Shown here: piece after piece, positions 10,916 to 21,374 of the stretch
How the letters are laid out: every line of letters starts with the position of its first letter
How positions within the stretch are numbered: position 1 is the first letter of the stretch
Assembly: GCF_002163715.1 (NCBI RefSeq)
Contig: NZ_CP015698.1
Span: forward strand, 1,922,001-1,986,000
From: Curvibacter sp. AEP1-3
Lineage (GTDB): Bacteria; Pseudomonadota; Gammaproteobacteria; Burkholderiales; Burkholderiaceae_C
Direction: 5' to 3'
DNA length: 64,000 nucleotides
Notes under the pieces: model-generated
Told to the model about the DNA's origin: nothing
Seen by the model: the letters and a program-made list of their open reading frames with translations, nothing else
Database searches by the model: none
Program-made: the position numbers and the translations under genes

Positions 10916-11610
10916 CCCTTAGCCCGGAGTTCACATGCCGGGCAAGTGCCGCAGCCGTAGCCCCAGGCGTGGCGATGGGTGCGGTCGCCCAGGTAGCAGG
11001 TATGGGTGTGCTCGACAACCAAGTCAACCAACGCATTCCCGCCGCCTTGTACGCCGGAGCGCTCACCCAATTCATGGGCGAGCTCCCAAGTCTGGGCCTT
11101 GTTGATCCACATGAGGGGTGTTTCGATCAGGAAGCGCTGGTCCATGCCCAGGGACAAGGCAAGCTGCAGCGCCTTCATGGTGTCGTCACGACAGTCGGGG
11201 TAGCCGGAAAAGTCGGTTTCGCAGACACCGGTCACGATCACCTGCAAGCCGCGGCGGTAGGCCAAAGCCGCTGCCAGGGTCATGAACAGCAGATTGCGTC
11301 CGGGTACGAAGGTGTTGGGCAGGCCATTGGCCTCCATCCTGAACGCTGTATCCCGTGTGAGGGAGGTCTCACTCACCTCACCCAGCACCGCCAGGTCCAG
11401 CAAGTGGTCTTCGCCGAGCTTGACTGCCCATTGCGGAAAGCGGGTCGTGATCTCGCGCAGCACGTTCAGCCGCGCCGCCAGCTCCACGTTGTGGCGTTGG
11501 CGGTAGTCAAAAGCGATGGTTTCTACGCGCTCGTAGCGCGCCAGGGCGTGGGCGAGGCAGGTCGTGGAGTCCTGGCCACCGGAAAAAAGTACAAGTGCGG
11601 AGGTATGCAT
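10873..11610 (-). CDS. queC: 7-cyano-7-deazaguanine synthase (QueC)
   Basis: A 245-residue enzyme that converts 7-carboxy-7-deazaguanine to preQ0 with ATP and ammonia, in queuosine tRNA modification. The N-terminal PP-loop is [10 protein letters not shown] (residues 9-18), followed by DYRQRH. A C-terminal zinc site is formed by HTCYLGDR and [13 protein letters not shown]. Length is normal. The last 43 bases overlap the convergent ABC transporter gene. No other queuosine genes are in the window. Confidence 0.95.
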   Translation of the reverse strand: MHTSALVLFSGGQDSTTCLAHALARYERVETIAFDYRQRHNVELAARLNVLREITTRFPQWAVKLGEDHLLDLAVLGEVSETSLTRDTAFRMEANGLPNTFVPGRNLLFMTLAAALAYRRGLQVIVTGVCETDFSGYPDCRDDTMKALQLALSLGMDQRFLIETPLMWINKAQTWELAHELGERSGVQGGGNALVDLVVEHTHTCYLGDRTHRHAWGYGCGTCPACELRAKGYAGFVDKVNKAAA

Positions 11611-11676
11611 GACCGCGATGTTAGAACACCGCGCACCTTCTGCGTTGCGGGCCCTGCGGTACAGCGCAATCGGCTG

Positions 11677-12174
11677 CTACAGGTTTTCGGTCTTCTTGAC
11701 CTTGCTGGGCGTGTAGACCAAGGCTTGTTTGGCCAACTGCCCCGGCACCTCGGCGGGGGATATAGGCTGGGGTGTGCTCACCTGGTTCTTGACCTGCTCA
11801 ATTTGGACGGCGCTGGCACTGGCCGTCCACATGGTCTTGAGGTGGTCCATCAGCACCTGCGAGATAGGTTTGGGCGGAGGGTCCTCCACTTTTTCCTTCT
11901 CCGGCCGATGAATAGTCCAATCCTTGGGCACGGCTGCCTCGGAGCCCTTGATCGACGGATCAGACACACTTTGATATGGCGCTTCTCCACTGGACTGGGG
12001 CTTGAGTGCCGGGTTCACCTTGTCAATCACGTCCGGCGTGGACTCGATCGACGTGGTGGCACTCACAGACGGGTTGACCGGAGCAACTGGGATAACCCTA
12101 TTTGCCCCAGACGACACCGCATCTGCGCCGGCGGGGCGCATATTCGGGGTTCGTTCAATGGTTGGCAGTTGCAT
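11677..12174 (-). CDS. Hypothetical protein, Pro/Ser/Lys-rich
   Basis: A 165-residue protein I do not recognise. It has no signal peptide or membrane segment. The sequence is low in aromatic residues and rich in Pro, Ser, Lys and Val, including PEKEKVEDPPPKPISQVLMDH. One probable helix lies near 105-125 (SQVLMDHLKTMWTASASAVQ), and the rest is likely disordered. The gene stands alone between queC and the chemoreceptor, 66 bases upstream of queC on the same strand. Confidence 0.6.
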   Translation of the reverse strand: MQLPTIERTPNMRPAGADAVSSGANRVIPVAPVNPSVSATTSIESTPDVIDKVNPALKPQSSGEAPYQSVSDPSIKGSEAAVPKDWTIHRPEKEKVEDPPPKPISQVLMDHLKTMWTASASAVQIEQVKNQVSTPQPISPAEVPGQLAKQALVYTPSKVKKTENL

Positions 12175-12316
12175 TTTGGGTAGGCCTTTCGGCCCCTCCG
12201 GTGGCTTTTAGGAGTTGACGTACGTTTCTTAACGGCAGATTTAGGGGGTTATTTAGGCCTTTTTCCAAAAATATTCGAAAAAAATTGCCAAGACCCGGGC
12301 CCAAAGCACGCTCTAT

Positions 12317-12354
12317 TGCACCAAAGAGGTGCAAACCCCGCATTGCACGGGGTT
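12317..12354 (-). terminator. Two adjacent stem-loops after the chemoreceptor gene
   Basis: AACCCCG, seven bases, CGGGGTT (12334-12354) lies just after the stop, followed by TGCACC, five bases, GGTGCA (12317-12333). No clean T tract follows, so termination may be weak or factor-assisted. Confidence 0.4.
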
Positions 12355-12364
12355 GTCGGGTTCG

Positions 12365-13960
12365 TCAGGCGGGCTCGAAGCCCAGAAGTGCAGCCGGACC
12401 GGCGCCGGAAGTCGCGGGTGCTGAAGGCAAGGTAAACCGCCCCACCAATTGATCCAGCAATGCAGCCTGTTCACGCAGGGAAGCCGCCGCCGCTGCGCTC
12501 TGCTCCACCAATGCGGCATTCTGCTGGGTCATTTGTTCCAATTCACTGACCGCCGCGCTTACTTCATGCATGTCCTGGCTTTGCTCAGCGGTGGATGCAG
12601 TGATTTCCGCAATGATTCCACTGACTTTCTGCACCGCCTCCACCACGCCTTGGATGGTTTGTCCGGCGCCGTCTACGAGCTGCGAGCCGTGCTCCACACT
12701 TTCTACCGAGCTGGTGATCAGGGTTTTGATCTCCTTGGCGGCTTCGGCACTGCGACCGGCCAAGGCACGCACTTCACTGGCCACCACCGCAAAACCCCGT
12801 CCCTGCTCACCGGCTCGAGCGGCCTCGACCGCAGCATTCAGGGCCAGAATATTGGTCTGGAATGCAATGCCGTCAATCACCGAAATAATGTCAACGATCT
12901 TGCGGGATGAGCCGTGGATCGAATGCATGGTGCTCACCACTTTAGAAACCGATTCCCCGCCGTTCTCCGCAACTGAATAGGCAGAACCGGCCATGGCATT
13001 GGCTTGGCGGGCTGCCTCAGCCGACTGTTGGACGGAACCATTCAAGCGCTCCATGGAGGAAGCTGCCCGCTGCAAGTTGTAAGCCGTGGTTTCCGTCCGG
13101 TTGGAGAGATCCTGATTTCCGTGGGCAATTTCCGAACTGGCCACCGTGATACTTCCGGTGGATTTGTGAACCTGCCCTACCAGTTCTGCCAAAGATTGAG
13201 CCATGTGCGCGAGCGAACGGAGCACGTCACCCATTTCGTCTTTGCGATCGGTGTGGATGCGCACACTCAAATCGCCTTCGCCGATGGACTTGGCGACTCT
13301 GACTACCTCGTCCAGCGGATCACACACATTGCGCTGCAACATGCGCGTGCCGATGGAGATCAATGCAATGATCAGGGCCATGATGCCGGCCACGGACCAC
13401 ACAGTACGCATGCGTTCGGCGCCGGCCTTGTCCCGCAGAGCTGTAGCGCCTTCTTCCGTCAATTTCACCAAAGCTTGCTGTGCCGCAAGAAAAGCGGTGA
13501 GCTCTGGCTGGGTGGTAGATCGGATTTCAGCGAGAACTGCCGCGGTGTCCCCACCGGCACGCAAAGATTCCGCTTTGGCAATGGACGCCTTTAACGATAG
13601 CGCCTTGGCCTTGACCGCATCCAGAGCCGCCCGCTCCGCGGGACTCTGCATCAAGCGCTCAAGATCCGCCTGCAATTGCGATTCTTCGCGCGCACCGGAC
13701 TCCCTGCCAGATATCAGCAGTTCAGATGCAGCCGCATCCGTGGACAGGGCAGCCCCGATGCCACGCAAGGCCTGGGCTTGTGCCAGACCGTACCAACGGG
13801 CACTCATTTCGAGTTTGCTTTGCTGTTCCGACTGCTCGGCCACGGTCATGGCCTGGGAGCGGATGGTCCGGATAGCGGAGCCTGACGCCATGGCTACCAA
13901 AGCCACACTGACCGAGATGGCCGGCAACCAGAGTTTGAGTGCGATGCTGAAATTCTTCAT
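12365..13960 (-). CDS. Methyl-accepting chemotaxis protein
   Basis: A 531-residue chemoreceptor. TM1 lies at about 10-30, a helical periplasmic four-helix-bundle sensor at 35-190, TM2 at 192-212 and a HAMP domain to about 265. The long coiled-coil signalling domain carries the hairpin-tip sequence ...[20 protein letters not shown], which binds CheA and CheW. Glu/Gln/Ala-rich methylation helices flank the tip. There is no C-terminal CheR pentapeptide; the protein ends GFEPA. The ligand is unknown and no che genes are in the window. Confidence 0.93.
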   Translation of the reverse strand: MKNFSIALKLWLPAISVSVALVAMASGSAIRTIRSQAMTVAEQSEQQSKLEMSARWYGLAQAQALRGIGAALSTDAAASELLISGRESGAREESQLQADLERLMQSPAERAALDAVKAKALSLKASIAKAESLRAGGDTAAVLAEIRSTTQPELTAFLAAQQALVKLTEEGATALRDKAGAERMRTVWSVAGIMALIIALISIGTRMLQRNVCDPLDEVVRVAKSIGEGDLSVRIHTDRKDEMGDVLRSLAHMAQSLAELVGQVHKSTGSITVASSEIAHGNQDLSNRTETTAYNLQRAASSMERLNGSVQQSAEAARQANAMAGSAYSVAENGGESVSKVVSTMHSIHGSSRKIVDIISVIDGIAFQTNILALNAAVEAARAGEQGRGFAVVASEVRALAGRSAEAAKEIKTLITSSVESVEHGSQLVDGAGQTIQGVVEAVQKVSGIIAEITASTAEQSQDMHEVSAAVSELEQMTQQNAALVEQSAAAAASLREQAALLDQLVGRFTLPSAPATSGAGPAALLGFEPA

Positions 13961-14015
13961 ACGCTCTATCCTGAAAACGGGTGGCCCGCAGTATCAGGAC
14001 AAAGCGCCGTGCCGG

Positions 14016-15461
14016 TCAATAGCGCACGAGTGTGCGGTAGGTCAAAACAGCTTTGCCTTCTGCGGGAACTGTCACCTTCCAGACAGCCATGTTTGACGCG
14101 GCCTTGGTGTGTGCCTGGCTGGTGCTCAGGATCTGCCAATCACCGGGGATGGGCTCCTGCACCGTCACAGTGACCGCTTCTTTTTTGGCGTTCTTGAGCA
14201 CGATCTCATACGCACTCTCTGACACAAATCCGTATTTGCCGGCGTTGGGCAGGCGTTTGAAGTCGGTTTGCTTCTTGTCTGCCGTGACGTCAAACGCATT
14301 GCCCAGCTTGAGGCGGACCTTTTCATTTTTGGGAATGTGCTCGATCCGGTCTTCACCGATGAACTGTGCATTGCCGGCACTGTCTTTCTTGTAGACCCGG
14401 ACCACCCCTTTGGGCAGAGGCAAGCCCAAACGGGCATTGTCTTTGTTGTCGAACTCCAGAAACACACCTACCTTGAGCTTTTGGCCCAGCTCACCAGACG
14501 CGCCCTGGTAATAGTAGTCGCCACCTTGCAGCACCATTTCTTTGCGGGCCGGCACGCCGTTGGCGGAGAGCAAGGCCACCTGTTTGGTCTGATTTTCGGC
14601 GATGGTGGTCGGACGGTCTAGGGTGTAGAGGTGGTATTCGAACAAGGACTCTTCTGCCATGGAGCTGTCCGCCTTGGCCATGGCCGGAGCCGCCATCAAT
14701 ACCGCCCTCCCGCGAACAGCCATTTCCGGTGCAGCCTGATTCACGTCGCCGGCCACCAACTGGAGTTTGGCGTTGCGGTAAGAGGCACCACTGGTATTGG
14801 TCAACGTGACCCAGCCCGACATGTCAATGGCATCGTCCGCAGCATTTAATTCGACCACGTAATCGGCCTTCCAGGACAGGCCACCCGTCAGGTAACTGAG
14901 CTCCACATCCTGGCTGGCTGCACCGGTGTTGTTCAAAGACATGACCAGTGTGGGGCGATCGCGGAGATTGGCTGGCACATCGTCAAAGACCAGCCGTCCG
15001 GGGACACCGGTTTCTATGCGGTCGCCGATCTTCAAGACGACTCCGTTATTGGCCGAAAGCACCGTGGCAGCTTCTACCGTTTCCTGGCCAGTTGCCGCAT
15101 TCGTGCGCACGACCTTGACCTGCCGGCCTACATATTTCTCAAGCATTTTCTGGGGGGTTAGCAGGTCAAAATCAAAGTTCTGCTCCTGTACCTTCAGGGC
15201 GCCTGGCGAACTCAGGCTGCGCAGCAAAGCCGTTTCAGGCCGCATGCGTGCGCTCACGTCACGAAATGCAAGAGCCAGCGGGCCGCTCTTGAACGGGATC
15301 TTGCGCACGTCTTTCACGAGCGCCAGGTTCTCGTTATAGATGGTGACAGCGACTTCCTGCTGGTCAGCCAAGCTGCTGCGCTGCTCCACTGGTTGTGCAT
15401 GGCCGGACAAAGCAAAACTAAGCAGCACACTACTGGCAGCGAAAGGAGCAGAAACGCGCAT
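14016..15461 (-). CDS. Secreted DUF4139 domain protein
   Basis: A 481-residue protein with a signal peptide (MRVSAPFAAS... cleaved near SGHAQ at 23). The body matches DUF4139: an N-terminal VAVTIYNENLALVKDVR segment, a central block with SLNNTGAASQDVELSYLTGGLSWKADY split over two strands, and a C-terminal LPAEGKAVLTYR-like beta domain. Its function is unknown. I chose the start at 15461 over longer options because AAGGA precedes it and it begins the signal peptide. It is divergent from the SulP gene. Confidence 0.8.
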   Translation of the reverse strand: MRVSAPFAASSVLLSFALSGHAQPVEQRSSLADQQEVAVTIYNENLALVKDVRKIPFKSGPLALAFRDVSARMRPETALLRSLSSPGALKVQEQNFDFDLLTPQKMLEKYVGRQVKVVRTNAATGQETVEAATVLSANNGVVLKIGDRIETGVPGRLVFDDVPANLRDRPTLVMSLNNTGAASQDVELSYLTGGLSWKADYVVELNAADDAIDMSGWVTLTNTSGASYRNAKLQLVAGDVNQAAPEMAVRGRAVLMAAPAMAKADSSMAEESLFEYHLYTLDRPTTIAENQTKQVALLSANGVPARKEMVLQGGDYYYQGASGELGQKLKVGVFLEFDNKDNARLGLPLPKGVVRVYKKDSAGNAQFIGEDRIEHIPKNEKVRLKLGNAFDVTADKKQTDFKRLPNAGKYGFVSESAYEIVLKNAKKEAVTVTVQEPIPGDWQILSTSQAHTKAASNMAVWKVTVPAEGKAVLTYRTLVRY

Positions 15462-15579
15462 GAATATCCTTTTGTTGAAACAATCTATGCGCACAACGCC
15501 CTGGACCGAGGATGGGCTGACGCGCTTGCATTGTGTTACCAAATTTCACCCGGCGTTTGGCCGGCGGTTAGCATAGTGC

Positions 15580-17277
15580 ATGGCCCTGATACCGCACTGG
15601 ATCCAACACTACCCCCGCCACCATTTGCGGGACGACGTCCTTGCCGGTCTGGTACTCACCGTTCTGGTCATACCGCAGAGTCTGGCCTATGCACTATTGG
15701 CGGGCTTGCCTCCGCAGGCGGGGCTCTATGTGAGCATATTGCCCGCCATCGCTTATGCCTTGCTCGGAAGCAGCATGGTGCAAGCGGTAGGACCTGTAGC
15801 CATCACAGCCATCATGACGTACAGCGTGTTGAGTCCGATCGCCCAACCCAGTTCAGCGCACTACATCCAACTGGCAGCTTGGCTGAGTTTGTCATCCGGC
15901 CTGCTGATCGCTGCATGCGGCGTGGCGAGGCTGGGCTTTCTGTCCCAGCTTTTGAGCCGCCCGGTTGTCAGCGGTTTCGTTGCCGGGTCGGCCGTATTGA
16001 TCATGGTGAGCCAAGCCAAATTCATTCTTGGTGTTGAAGTTCAAAGCAATTCCACGGGCCAGACCCTGCGCCTCCTGGCTCAGCAGCTACCCAACACCAA
16101 TCAAGTCACCTTGATGCTGGGTCTGGCTTCCATTGCGGCGCTCACCGCGGCCCGCTTGGGGCTCAAGCATTGGCCGGTGTGGATGCGCATCTCGCCCTTG
16201 CTGGTGTTGCTGGTGACCACTCTTGTCGTCTCCTCACTTGATTTGGATTCCAAGCATGCGGTAGCAGTGGTAGGCGCCATCCGCCTGGATGGAATGTCTC
16301 AGGTGTTTACCCTGCCGGAGTTGGCGTCCCTCCAAGCATTGGCGGGGCCTACCTTGCTGATTTCCTTCATCGGCATGGTGCAGTGCATCACCATGGCACA
16401 AGCACTTGCCGCCAAACGGCGGGAGCGCATCGATGCGAATCGGGAGCTGACCGGCTTGGGCGCAGCCAACATTGCTGCGGCCTTTAGTGGTGGCATGCCC
16501 GTGGGTGGGGGCTTGTCTCGGTCTGCCATCAACGTGGCGGCCGGCGCGCAAACGCCTCTGGCCGGCGTGGTCTCGGGGCTTTCGATGGTGATATTGGTAC
16601 TGGTGGGCACGGAATGGCTGGCCAAACTCCCGCTGGCAGTGCTGGCTGCCAGCATTGTGGTGGCCGCCTGGGGGATGATTGATGTGCGAGCACTGCGCCA
16701 AGCTTGGGGTTACGACCGTGCAGATGCGATTGCGTGGCTGGGTACCGCTATGGGGGTGCTTGCTCTCGGTTTGGACACCGGAATAGCCATGGGCATAGGA
16801 CTGTCCTTGGCGACGCTGCTGTGGCGTTCCAGCGCACCGCATATTGCAGCTCTCGGTCGGTTGCCGGGTACATCTACCTTCCGGAATGTAGAACGCTACG
16901 AGACTGAGACCTTGCCGCACGCGCTGTTGCTGCGTATCGATGAGAGTCTGTTCTTCGGTAACCTGCAAGCGGTCGAAGCCCGCCTGAGCCTGGAATTGGG
17001 ACAATCAGAACAGATTGAAGATGTAGTCTTGGTGATGACTGCGGTCAACCGCGTTGACACTTCAGCCATGGAAGTTCTCGCAGACATCAACCGCGATCTG
17101 CAAGAACGCGGCATAAAGCTCCATTTCGCAGAGGTCAAAGGCCCGGTGCAAGACCGGTTGATGCACACCGAGCTGTGGACCGGCTTGTCAGGCCAGGTGT
17201 TTCAGTCGGTATCTGAAGCATTCCATGTTTTGCAGAGCAAAAGACTTCCCGCTGCGGACGCAGCACTCGCTATTTAG
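15580..17277 (+). CDS. SulP family anion (sulfate/bicarbonate) transporter
   Basis: A 565-residue SLC26/SulP transporter with about 12-14 membrane segments. The N-terminal LVLTVLVIPQSLAYALLAGL signature is at residues 26-45, GMPVGGGLSRSAINVAAGAQ is in the core, and a C-terminal STAS domain (about 440-550) contains VVLVMTAVNRVDTSAMEVL. Substrates in the family include sulfate, bicarbonate and C4-dicarboxylates; this sequence does not settle which. The stop overlaps the convergent mobB stop by four bases. Confidence 0.9.
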   Translation: MALIPHWIQHYPRHHLRDDVLAGLVLTVLVIPQSLAYALLAGLPPQAGLYVSILPAIAYALLGSSMVQAVGPVAITAIMTYSVLSPIAQPSSAHYIQLAAWLSLSSGLLIAACGVARLGFLSQLLSRPVVSGFVAGSAVLIMVSQAKFILGVEVQSNSTGQTLRLLAQQLPNTNQVTLMLGLASIAALTAARLGLKHWPVWMRISPLLVLLVTTLVVSSLDLDSKHAVAVVGAIRLDGMSQVFTLPELASLQALAGPTLLISFIGMVQCITMAQALAAKRRERIDANRELTGLGAANIAAAFSGGMPVGGGLSRSAINVAAGAQTPLAGVVSGLSMVILVLVGTEWLAKLPLAVLAASIVVAAWGMIDVRALRQAWGYDRADAIAWLGTAMGVLALGLDTGIAMGIGLSLATLLWRSSAPHIAALGRLPGTSTFRNVERYETETLPHALLLRIDESLFFGNLQAVEARLSLELGQSEQIEDVVLVMTAVNRVDTSAMEVLADINRDLQERGIKLHFAEVKGPVQDRLMHTELWTGLSGQVFQSVSEAFHVLQSKRLPAADAALAI

Positions 17278-17795
17278 GACGCGAAGGACTCTTGGGGCAA
17301 GCGTTGTGCTGCGTGCGCGAGCACAAAGTCTGCTATCCGACCGACATCGCTCAAGTCCAAATGCGGCACGTTTCTGGGGTGCGACGCAGAATCGCTGGCA
17401 ACCGCAATCACGCCGGGCCACGCGGGCCAAAGCGTGGCCTTGCCCTCGCTGGCACGCCAGACTTCCAGTTTGGGAAACTCACCACCTTTAAAGCCTTCGA
17501 CCAGTACCAGGTCACAGGCCTGCATGCGATCCAGCAGATAGTCCAGCGAGGGTTCGGGTTGGCCACGCAATTCATGCATCAGTGCCCAACGTTCCCGCCC
17601 CAACAACAGTACTTCGGAGCATCCTGCTTCGCGCAGGCGGAACGAGTCCTTGCCCGGCCGGTCGATCTCGATGTCTTTGTGGCTGTGCTTGATCAGTGAT
17701 ACCCGCATTCCCCGTCCGGTAAGCTCGGGAATCAGCCGCTCCAGCAAGGTGGTTTTACCCATGCCGGAGTGACCAGCGATGCCGAAAAAGCGCAT
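17274..17795 (-). CDS. mobB: Molybdopterin-guanine dinucleotide biosynthesis adaptor protein MobB
   Basis: A 173-residue P-loop GTPase. Walker A is GHSGMGKTTL at residues 8-17; the family-typical VSLIKHSHKDIEIDRPGKDS follows at 32-51, and VLVEGFK is at 97-103. MobB binds GTP and helps MobA make the bis-MGD cofactor of molybdoenzymes. It lies 8 bases after glmS on the same strand, an unusual partner, so cotranscription may be incidental. No mobA or moa gene is in the window. Confidence 0.92.
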   Translation of the reverse strand: MRFFGIAGHSGMGKTTLLERLIPELTGRGMRVSLIKHSHKDIEIDRPGKDSFRLREAGCSEVLLLGRERWALMHELRGQPEPSLDYLLDRMQACDLVLVEGFKGGEFPKLEVWRASEGKATLWPAWPGVIAVASDSASHPRNVPHLDLSDVGRIADFVLAHAAQRLPQESFAS

Positions 17796-17803
17796 GTACA
17801 GAT

Positions 17804-19720
17804 TTACTCGACGGTCACGCTCTTGGCCAGATTGCGCGGCTTGTCGACATCGGTCCCTCGCGCGCAGGCGGTGTGATAAGAGAGCAGCTGCAAGGGCACT
17901 ACGTGGAGCAAAGGAGAGAGCTCACCATAGTGCTCTGGCATGCGGATCACATGCAAGCCTTCGCCACTCTCGATCTTGGTATCCGCATCGGCCAAGACAT
18001 ACAGCACGCCGCCACGAGCGCGCACCTCGTGCATATTGCTCTTGAGTTTTTCCAACAGTGCGTCGTTAGGCGCCACCGTCACCACCGGCATCTCGCTGGT
18101 TACCAAAGCCAAGGGGCCATGCTTGAGTTCACCGGCGGCATATGCTTCGGCGTGGATGTAGGTGATCTCCTTGAGCTTGAGCGCGCCTTCCATGGCAATG
18201 GGGTAGTGCAAGCCACGGCCCAAGAACAAGGCATTTTCTTTCTTGGCAAAGTCTTCCGCCCATGCCATCACCTGAGGCTCCAGGGCCAGAACTGCTTGCA
18301 GCGCGGCCGGCAGGTGGCGCATGGCTTTGAGGTGGCGAGCCTCTTCCGCATCGCTCAAGCGACCCTTGGCTTGCGCCAGGCACAACGTCAACAGGAACAG
18401 ACCGGCCAACTGCGTGGTGAAGGCCTTGGTAGACGCCACCCCGATTTCCACGCCTGCGCGGGTCACATACGCCAAGCTGCATTCGCGCACCATGGCACTG
18501 GTCGCCACATTGCAGATGGTCAGCGTGTTCTGCATACCTAACGACTGGGCGTGACGCAATGCTGCCAAGGTGTCGGCTGTCTCTCCACTCTGCGTGATCG
18601 TGACGACCAAGGTGTTCGGGTTCGGCACGGAGTCGCGATATCGGTACTCGCTGGCCACTTCTACATTGCACGGGATCTTGGCAATGCTCTCGATCCAGTA
18701 CTTGGCCGCGCATCCGCTGTAATAACTGGTGCCGCAGGCCAGAATCAAAACGCTGTCAATCTGCTTGAACACCCGCGCAGCGTTAGCGCCGGGTGCGTGG
18801 TTCGCTTGCTGGTCAAACAACTCGGGGACTATGCCTTCCACGCCTTCGAGCGTGTCGGCAATCGCGCGGGGTTGCTCGAAGATTTCCTTCTGCATGTAGT
18901 GGCGGTAGGGCCCCAGCTCTGCGGCACCGCTGTGGGCCAGCACGGTTTTGACCGGGCGCTGCGCAGGTGCAACCGCTTTGTGTGCCCTGTCCACCAGCCA
19001 GTACTTGCCCAACTGCAAGTCCACCACATCGCCTTCTTCGAGGTAGACGATCTGGTCCGTCACACCTGCGAGCGCCATCGCATCGCTGGCCAAAAAATGT
19101 TCTTGCCCGTCTTTGCCGACACCCAGTATCAGCGGCGAGCCAGCCCGCGCACCGACCAGCCGGTGCGGCTCGTCTTTGCAAAACACGGCAATCGCATAAG
19201 CGCCGTGCAACTGCAAGACGGCGGCTTTGACCGCCTCGAACAAGTCGCCGTCGTAAATACTGTCGATCAGGTGGGCAATAACTTCCGTATCGGTTTGGCT
19301 GTGAAAGACATAGCCCTTGGCTTTCAGAGCCAATCGCAGGTCATCGTGGTTTTCGATGATTCCGTTGTGGACCAGTGCAATCCGGCCGGGTTTGCTCTCT
19401 GCATCCGCACCGGGGCCGTGGCTGAAATGGGGATGCGCGTTATGCACCACCGGAGCTCCGTGCGTGGCCCAGCGTGTGTGAGCAATGCCCAGGTGCCCTT
19501 GTACGGCACCAGCCGCCACTTGCTCAACCAGCTCGGCCACGCGAGACGTACTGCGGGCACGTCGCAAGCCATTGAACGGAGCGCCACCGTTACTAGCTTC
19601 GTCTTGCGCATACACCGCCACGCCACAGGAGTCATACCCCCGGTACTCCAGCCGCTCCAGGCCTTGAACCAATACGGGAACGATGTTGCGGGTCGAAACC
19701 GCGCCGACGATGCCACACAT
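17804..19720 (-). CDS. glmS: Glutamine--fructose-6-phosphate aminotransferase (GlmS)
   Basis: A 638-residue enzyme that makes glucosamine-6-phosphate from fructose-6-phosphate and glutamine, the first step to UDP-GlcNAc. The start at MCGIVG is fixed by the N-terminal nucleophile Cys2 of the class II amidotransferase domain. Glutaminase motifs [11 protein letters not shown] and VHNGIIENH follow. Two SIS sugar-isomerase domains (about 310-440 and 480-620) include [10 protein letters not shown] and [14 protein letters not shown]. The C-terminal [13 protein letters not shown] is canonical. It is divergent from an Lrp-type gene. The second enzyme of the pathway, glmU, is at 22485. Confidence 0.97.
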   Translation of the reverse strand: MCGIVGAVSTRNIVPVLVQGLERLEYRGYDSCGVAVYAQDEASNGGAPFNGLRRARSTSRVAELVEQVAAGAVQGHLGIAHTRWATHGAPVVHNAHPHFSHGPGADAESKPGRIALVHNGIIENHDDLRLALKAKGYVFHSQTDTEVIAHLIDSIYDGDLFEAVKAAVLQLHGAYAIAVFCKDEPHRLVGARAGSPLILGVGKDGQEHFLASDAMALAGVTDQIVYLEEGDVVDLQLGKYWLVDRAHKAVAPAQRPVKTVLAHSGAAELGPYRHYMQKEIFEQPRAIADTLEGVEGIVPELFDQQANHAPGANAARVFKQIDSVLILACGTSYYSGCAAKYWIESIAKIPCNVEVASEYRYRDSVPNPNTLVVTITQSGETADTLAALRHAQSLGMQNTLTICNVATSAMVRECSLAYVTRAGVEIGVASTKAFTTQLAGLFLLTLCLAQAKGRLSDAEEARHLKAMRHLPAALQAVLALEPQVMAWAEDFAKKENALFLGRGLHYPIAMEGALKLKEITYIHAEAYAAGELKHGPLALVTSEMPVVTVAPNDALLEKLKSNMHEVRARGGVLYVLADADTKIESGEGLHVIRMPEHYGELSPLLHVVPLQLLSYHTACARGTDVDKPRNLAKSVTVE

Positions 19721-19796
19721 AGACAGTCTCCAATTCAAACAATGGTGTGGATGGTAGAACTTTTCTAAGAAATTTATGCTTGTTTTTTTATATCAA

Positions 19797-19817
19797 TTGA
19801 ATGAAAATTTCACTCAA
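19797..19817. promoter_or_regulatory. Palindrome between glmS and the Lrp-type gene
   Basis: TTGAaTGAAA / TTTCAcTCAA around a central A forms an almost perfect 21-base dyad in a strikingly AT-rich 143-base gap. It lies 47 bases upstream of the Lrp/AsnC ATG. Lrp/AsnC regulators usually autoregulate from such AT-rich dyads, so this is a plausible site. Confidence 0.5.
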
Positions 19818-19863
19818 TCTTCATTCTGAAATTTAAATTCATTATTTTATTAATTTTGAATTG

Positions 19864-20337
19864 ATGGAGCTAGACCTTACCGACCTTCAACTGCTGGCGC
19901 AATTGCAAGTGGATGCCAGCTTGAGCAATCAGGCCCTGGCAGAGCGGGTGCATACCTCGCCCCCTACCTGCTTGCGCCGGGTCAAGCGCTTGCATGACGC
20001 CGGGTTGATTGAGCGGCAAGTCGCCATCCTGAACCCGCAGCGCATGGCAGAGGTCATAGGCCATGGTCTGACCGCCATTGTGGAAATCACGCTGGACCGG
20101 CAGGACACCGGCGCGCTGGAAAAGTTTGAAGCCCGGGTGGCGGACGACTTCAGCGTGCAACAGTGCTATCGCGTGTCACCCGGTCCTGATTTTTGTCTGG
20201 TAGTGCACGCCAAAGACATGCCGGACTATCAGGCGATCACGCAACGTCTTTTCACAAGCGATGCCAATGTGCGCAACGTGAAAGCGTTTTTCAGCGTCAA
20301 GCGCAGCAAATTCGGCGCAGAACTGCCACTGCGCTAA
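19864..20337 (+). CDS. Lrp/AsnC family transcriptional regulator
   Basis: A 157-residue protein with an N-terminal HTH (LSNQALAERVHTSPPTCLRRVKRLHDAGLI, residues about 20-49, shown in two parts in the family logo) and a C-terminal RAM effector domain (about 65-145). The start is taken at the ATG at 19864; a TTG one codon earlier is possible. It is divergent from glmS across an AT-rich gap with a palindrome. The family senses amino acids; the ligand is unknown. It converges with a LysR gene, overlapping it by 4 bases. Confidence 0.9.
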   Translation: MELDLTDLQLLAQLQVDASLSNQALAERVHTSPPTCLRRVKRLHDAGLIERQVAILNPQRMAEVIGHGLTAIVEITLDRQDTGALEKFEARVADDFSVQQCYRVSPGPDFCLVVHAKDMPDYQAITQRLFTSDANVRNVKAFFSVKRSKFGAELPLR

Positions 20338-21278
20338 CGCAAGCCGCTCATGCCGCCGCATACCGCTTGGGCATCAGCCAGCATCAGGGCGGTTTGCTCT
20401 GTGAGGTAATCCAGGAACACGCGGGTGCGACGCGGCAAATACTGGCGGCTGGGCAATGCTGCATACAAGTGCACCTGCCCCGCCACCCAAGGCGCGAGCA
20501 CGCGCACCAACTCACCTGTGGCCAGCAATGGCCCCACCAACTCCACGGTGCAAGGGGTGATGCCCACACCGTCCAGCGTGGCGGCAATCAGGGTTTCAAT
20601 GTGGTTCGAGCTGATCACCGGTGTGAGATTCAAGTCCACCGTTTCTTGCGGATTCGTTTCATTGCGCAAGTGCCAACGCTTGTGGCGGGCAATGCTGCCC
20701 GAAAGCTCCAAACAATCGTGTGCGACCAGCTCATCGGGAGTTTGAGGTATGCCTTTGCGCTGCAAATACGAAGGCGCTGCCACCAGAATGCCGTGCGTCG
20801 TCGCAATTTTCCGGGCCACGATGGTGCCGTCGTATGCCTCATCTGCCGCAAAAAGTGTCACATCATGCTCTTCGACCGAGGGCTCTTCAAACGATTCCAC
20901 CCGGATGTGCAGCGTGATCTTGGGGTACTTGGCACGGAACCCAGCCAGCAAGGGAGCCAACAAGTAGGTGGCCAGCACCGGCGTGGCCAGCACATGCAGC
21001 TCCCCGGCAAGCTCCTGGGTATGCAAATTGGCTAAGGCATCAGCCTCGTCAATGTCCTGAAGAATGGCGCGCACCCGGGCCAGATAGGCCTCACCGGCTT
21101 CACTCAAAGAAACTTTCCGCGTCGAACGGTGGACCAAACGGGTCCCCAAGTGTTCTTCCAGATCGGCCACCAGTCGCGTCACAACGGCCGGCGACATATC
21201 CAAGGCTCGCGCGGCAGCTGCAAAACCGCCTTCGTCAATGACTCGCTGAAACACCCGCATGGATTGCAACCGGTCCAT
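20334..21278 (-). CDS. LysR-family transcriptional regulator (paralogue of 1853-2785)
   Basis: A 314-residue LysR protein: HTH at residues 1-60 (FAAAARALDMSPAVVTRLVA) and an effector-binding domain ending in LYAALPSRQYLPRRTRVFLDY. It shares the opening MDRL.SMRVFQ.V.DEGGF and most conserved positions with the protein at 1853-2785. Like that gene it is divergent from a small secreted-protein gene, and the intergenic region repeats the same conserved block with the same spacing. This points to a duplicated regulatory module. Confidence 0.9.
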   Translation of the reverse strand: MDRLQSMRVFQRVIDEGGFAAAARALDMSPAVVTRLVADLEEHLGTRLVHRSTRKVSLSEAGEAYLARVRAILQDIDEADALANLHTQELAGELHVLATPVLATYLLAPLLAGFRAKYPKITLHIRVESFEEPSVEEHDVTLFAADEAYDGTIVARKIATTHGILVAAPSYLQRKGIPQTPDELVAHDCLELSGSIARHKRWHLRNETNPQETVDLNLTPVISSNHIETLIAATLDGVGITPCTVELVGPLLATGELVRVLAPWVAGQVHLYAALPSRQYLPRRTRVFLDYLTEQTALMLADAQAVCGGMSGLR

Positions 21279-21374
21279 AGCACTTTCCTTTTCTCAACAA
21301 GAACTCGATTGTTTCCAAATCAGCAACGCTGAAGTTCTATTTGGATAGTTTATCTTTGTTTTGAGAAATTTTAC

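Noticed and set aside
10600..12183. Long plus-strand open frame across the exporter end, queC and the 11677 gene
   Set aside because: It crosses three better-supported genes in other frames and has no recognisable motif.
18551..19768. 405-codon plus-strand open frame opposite glmS
   Set aside because: A shadow of the glmS coding frame; glmS has full family motifs.
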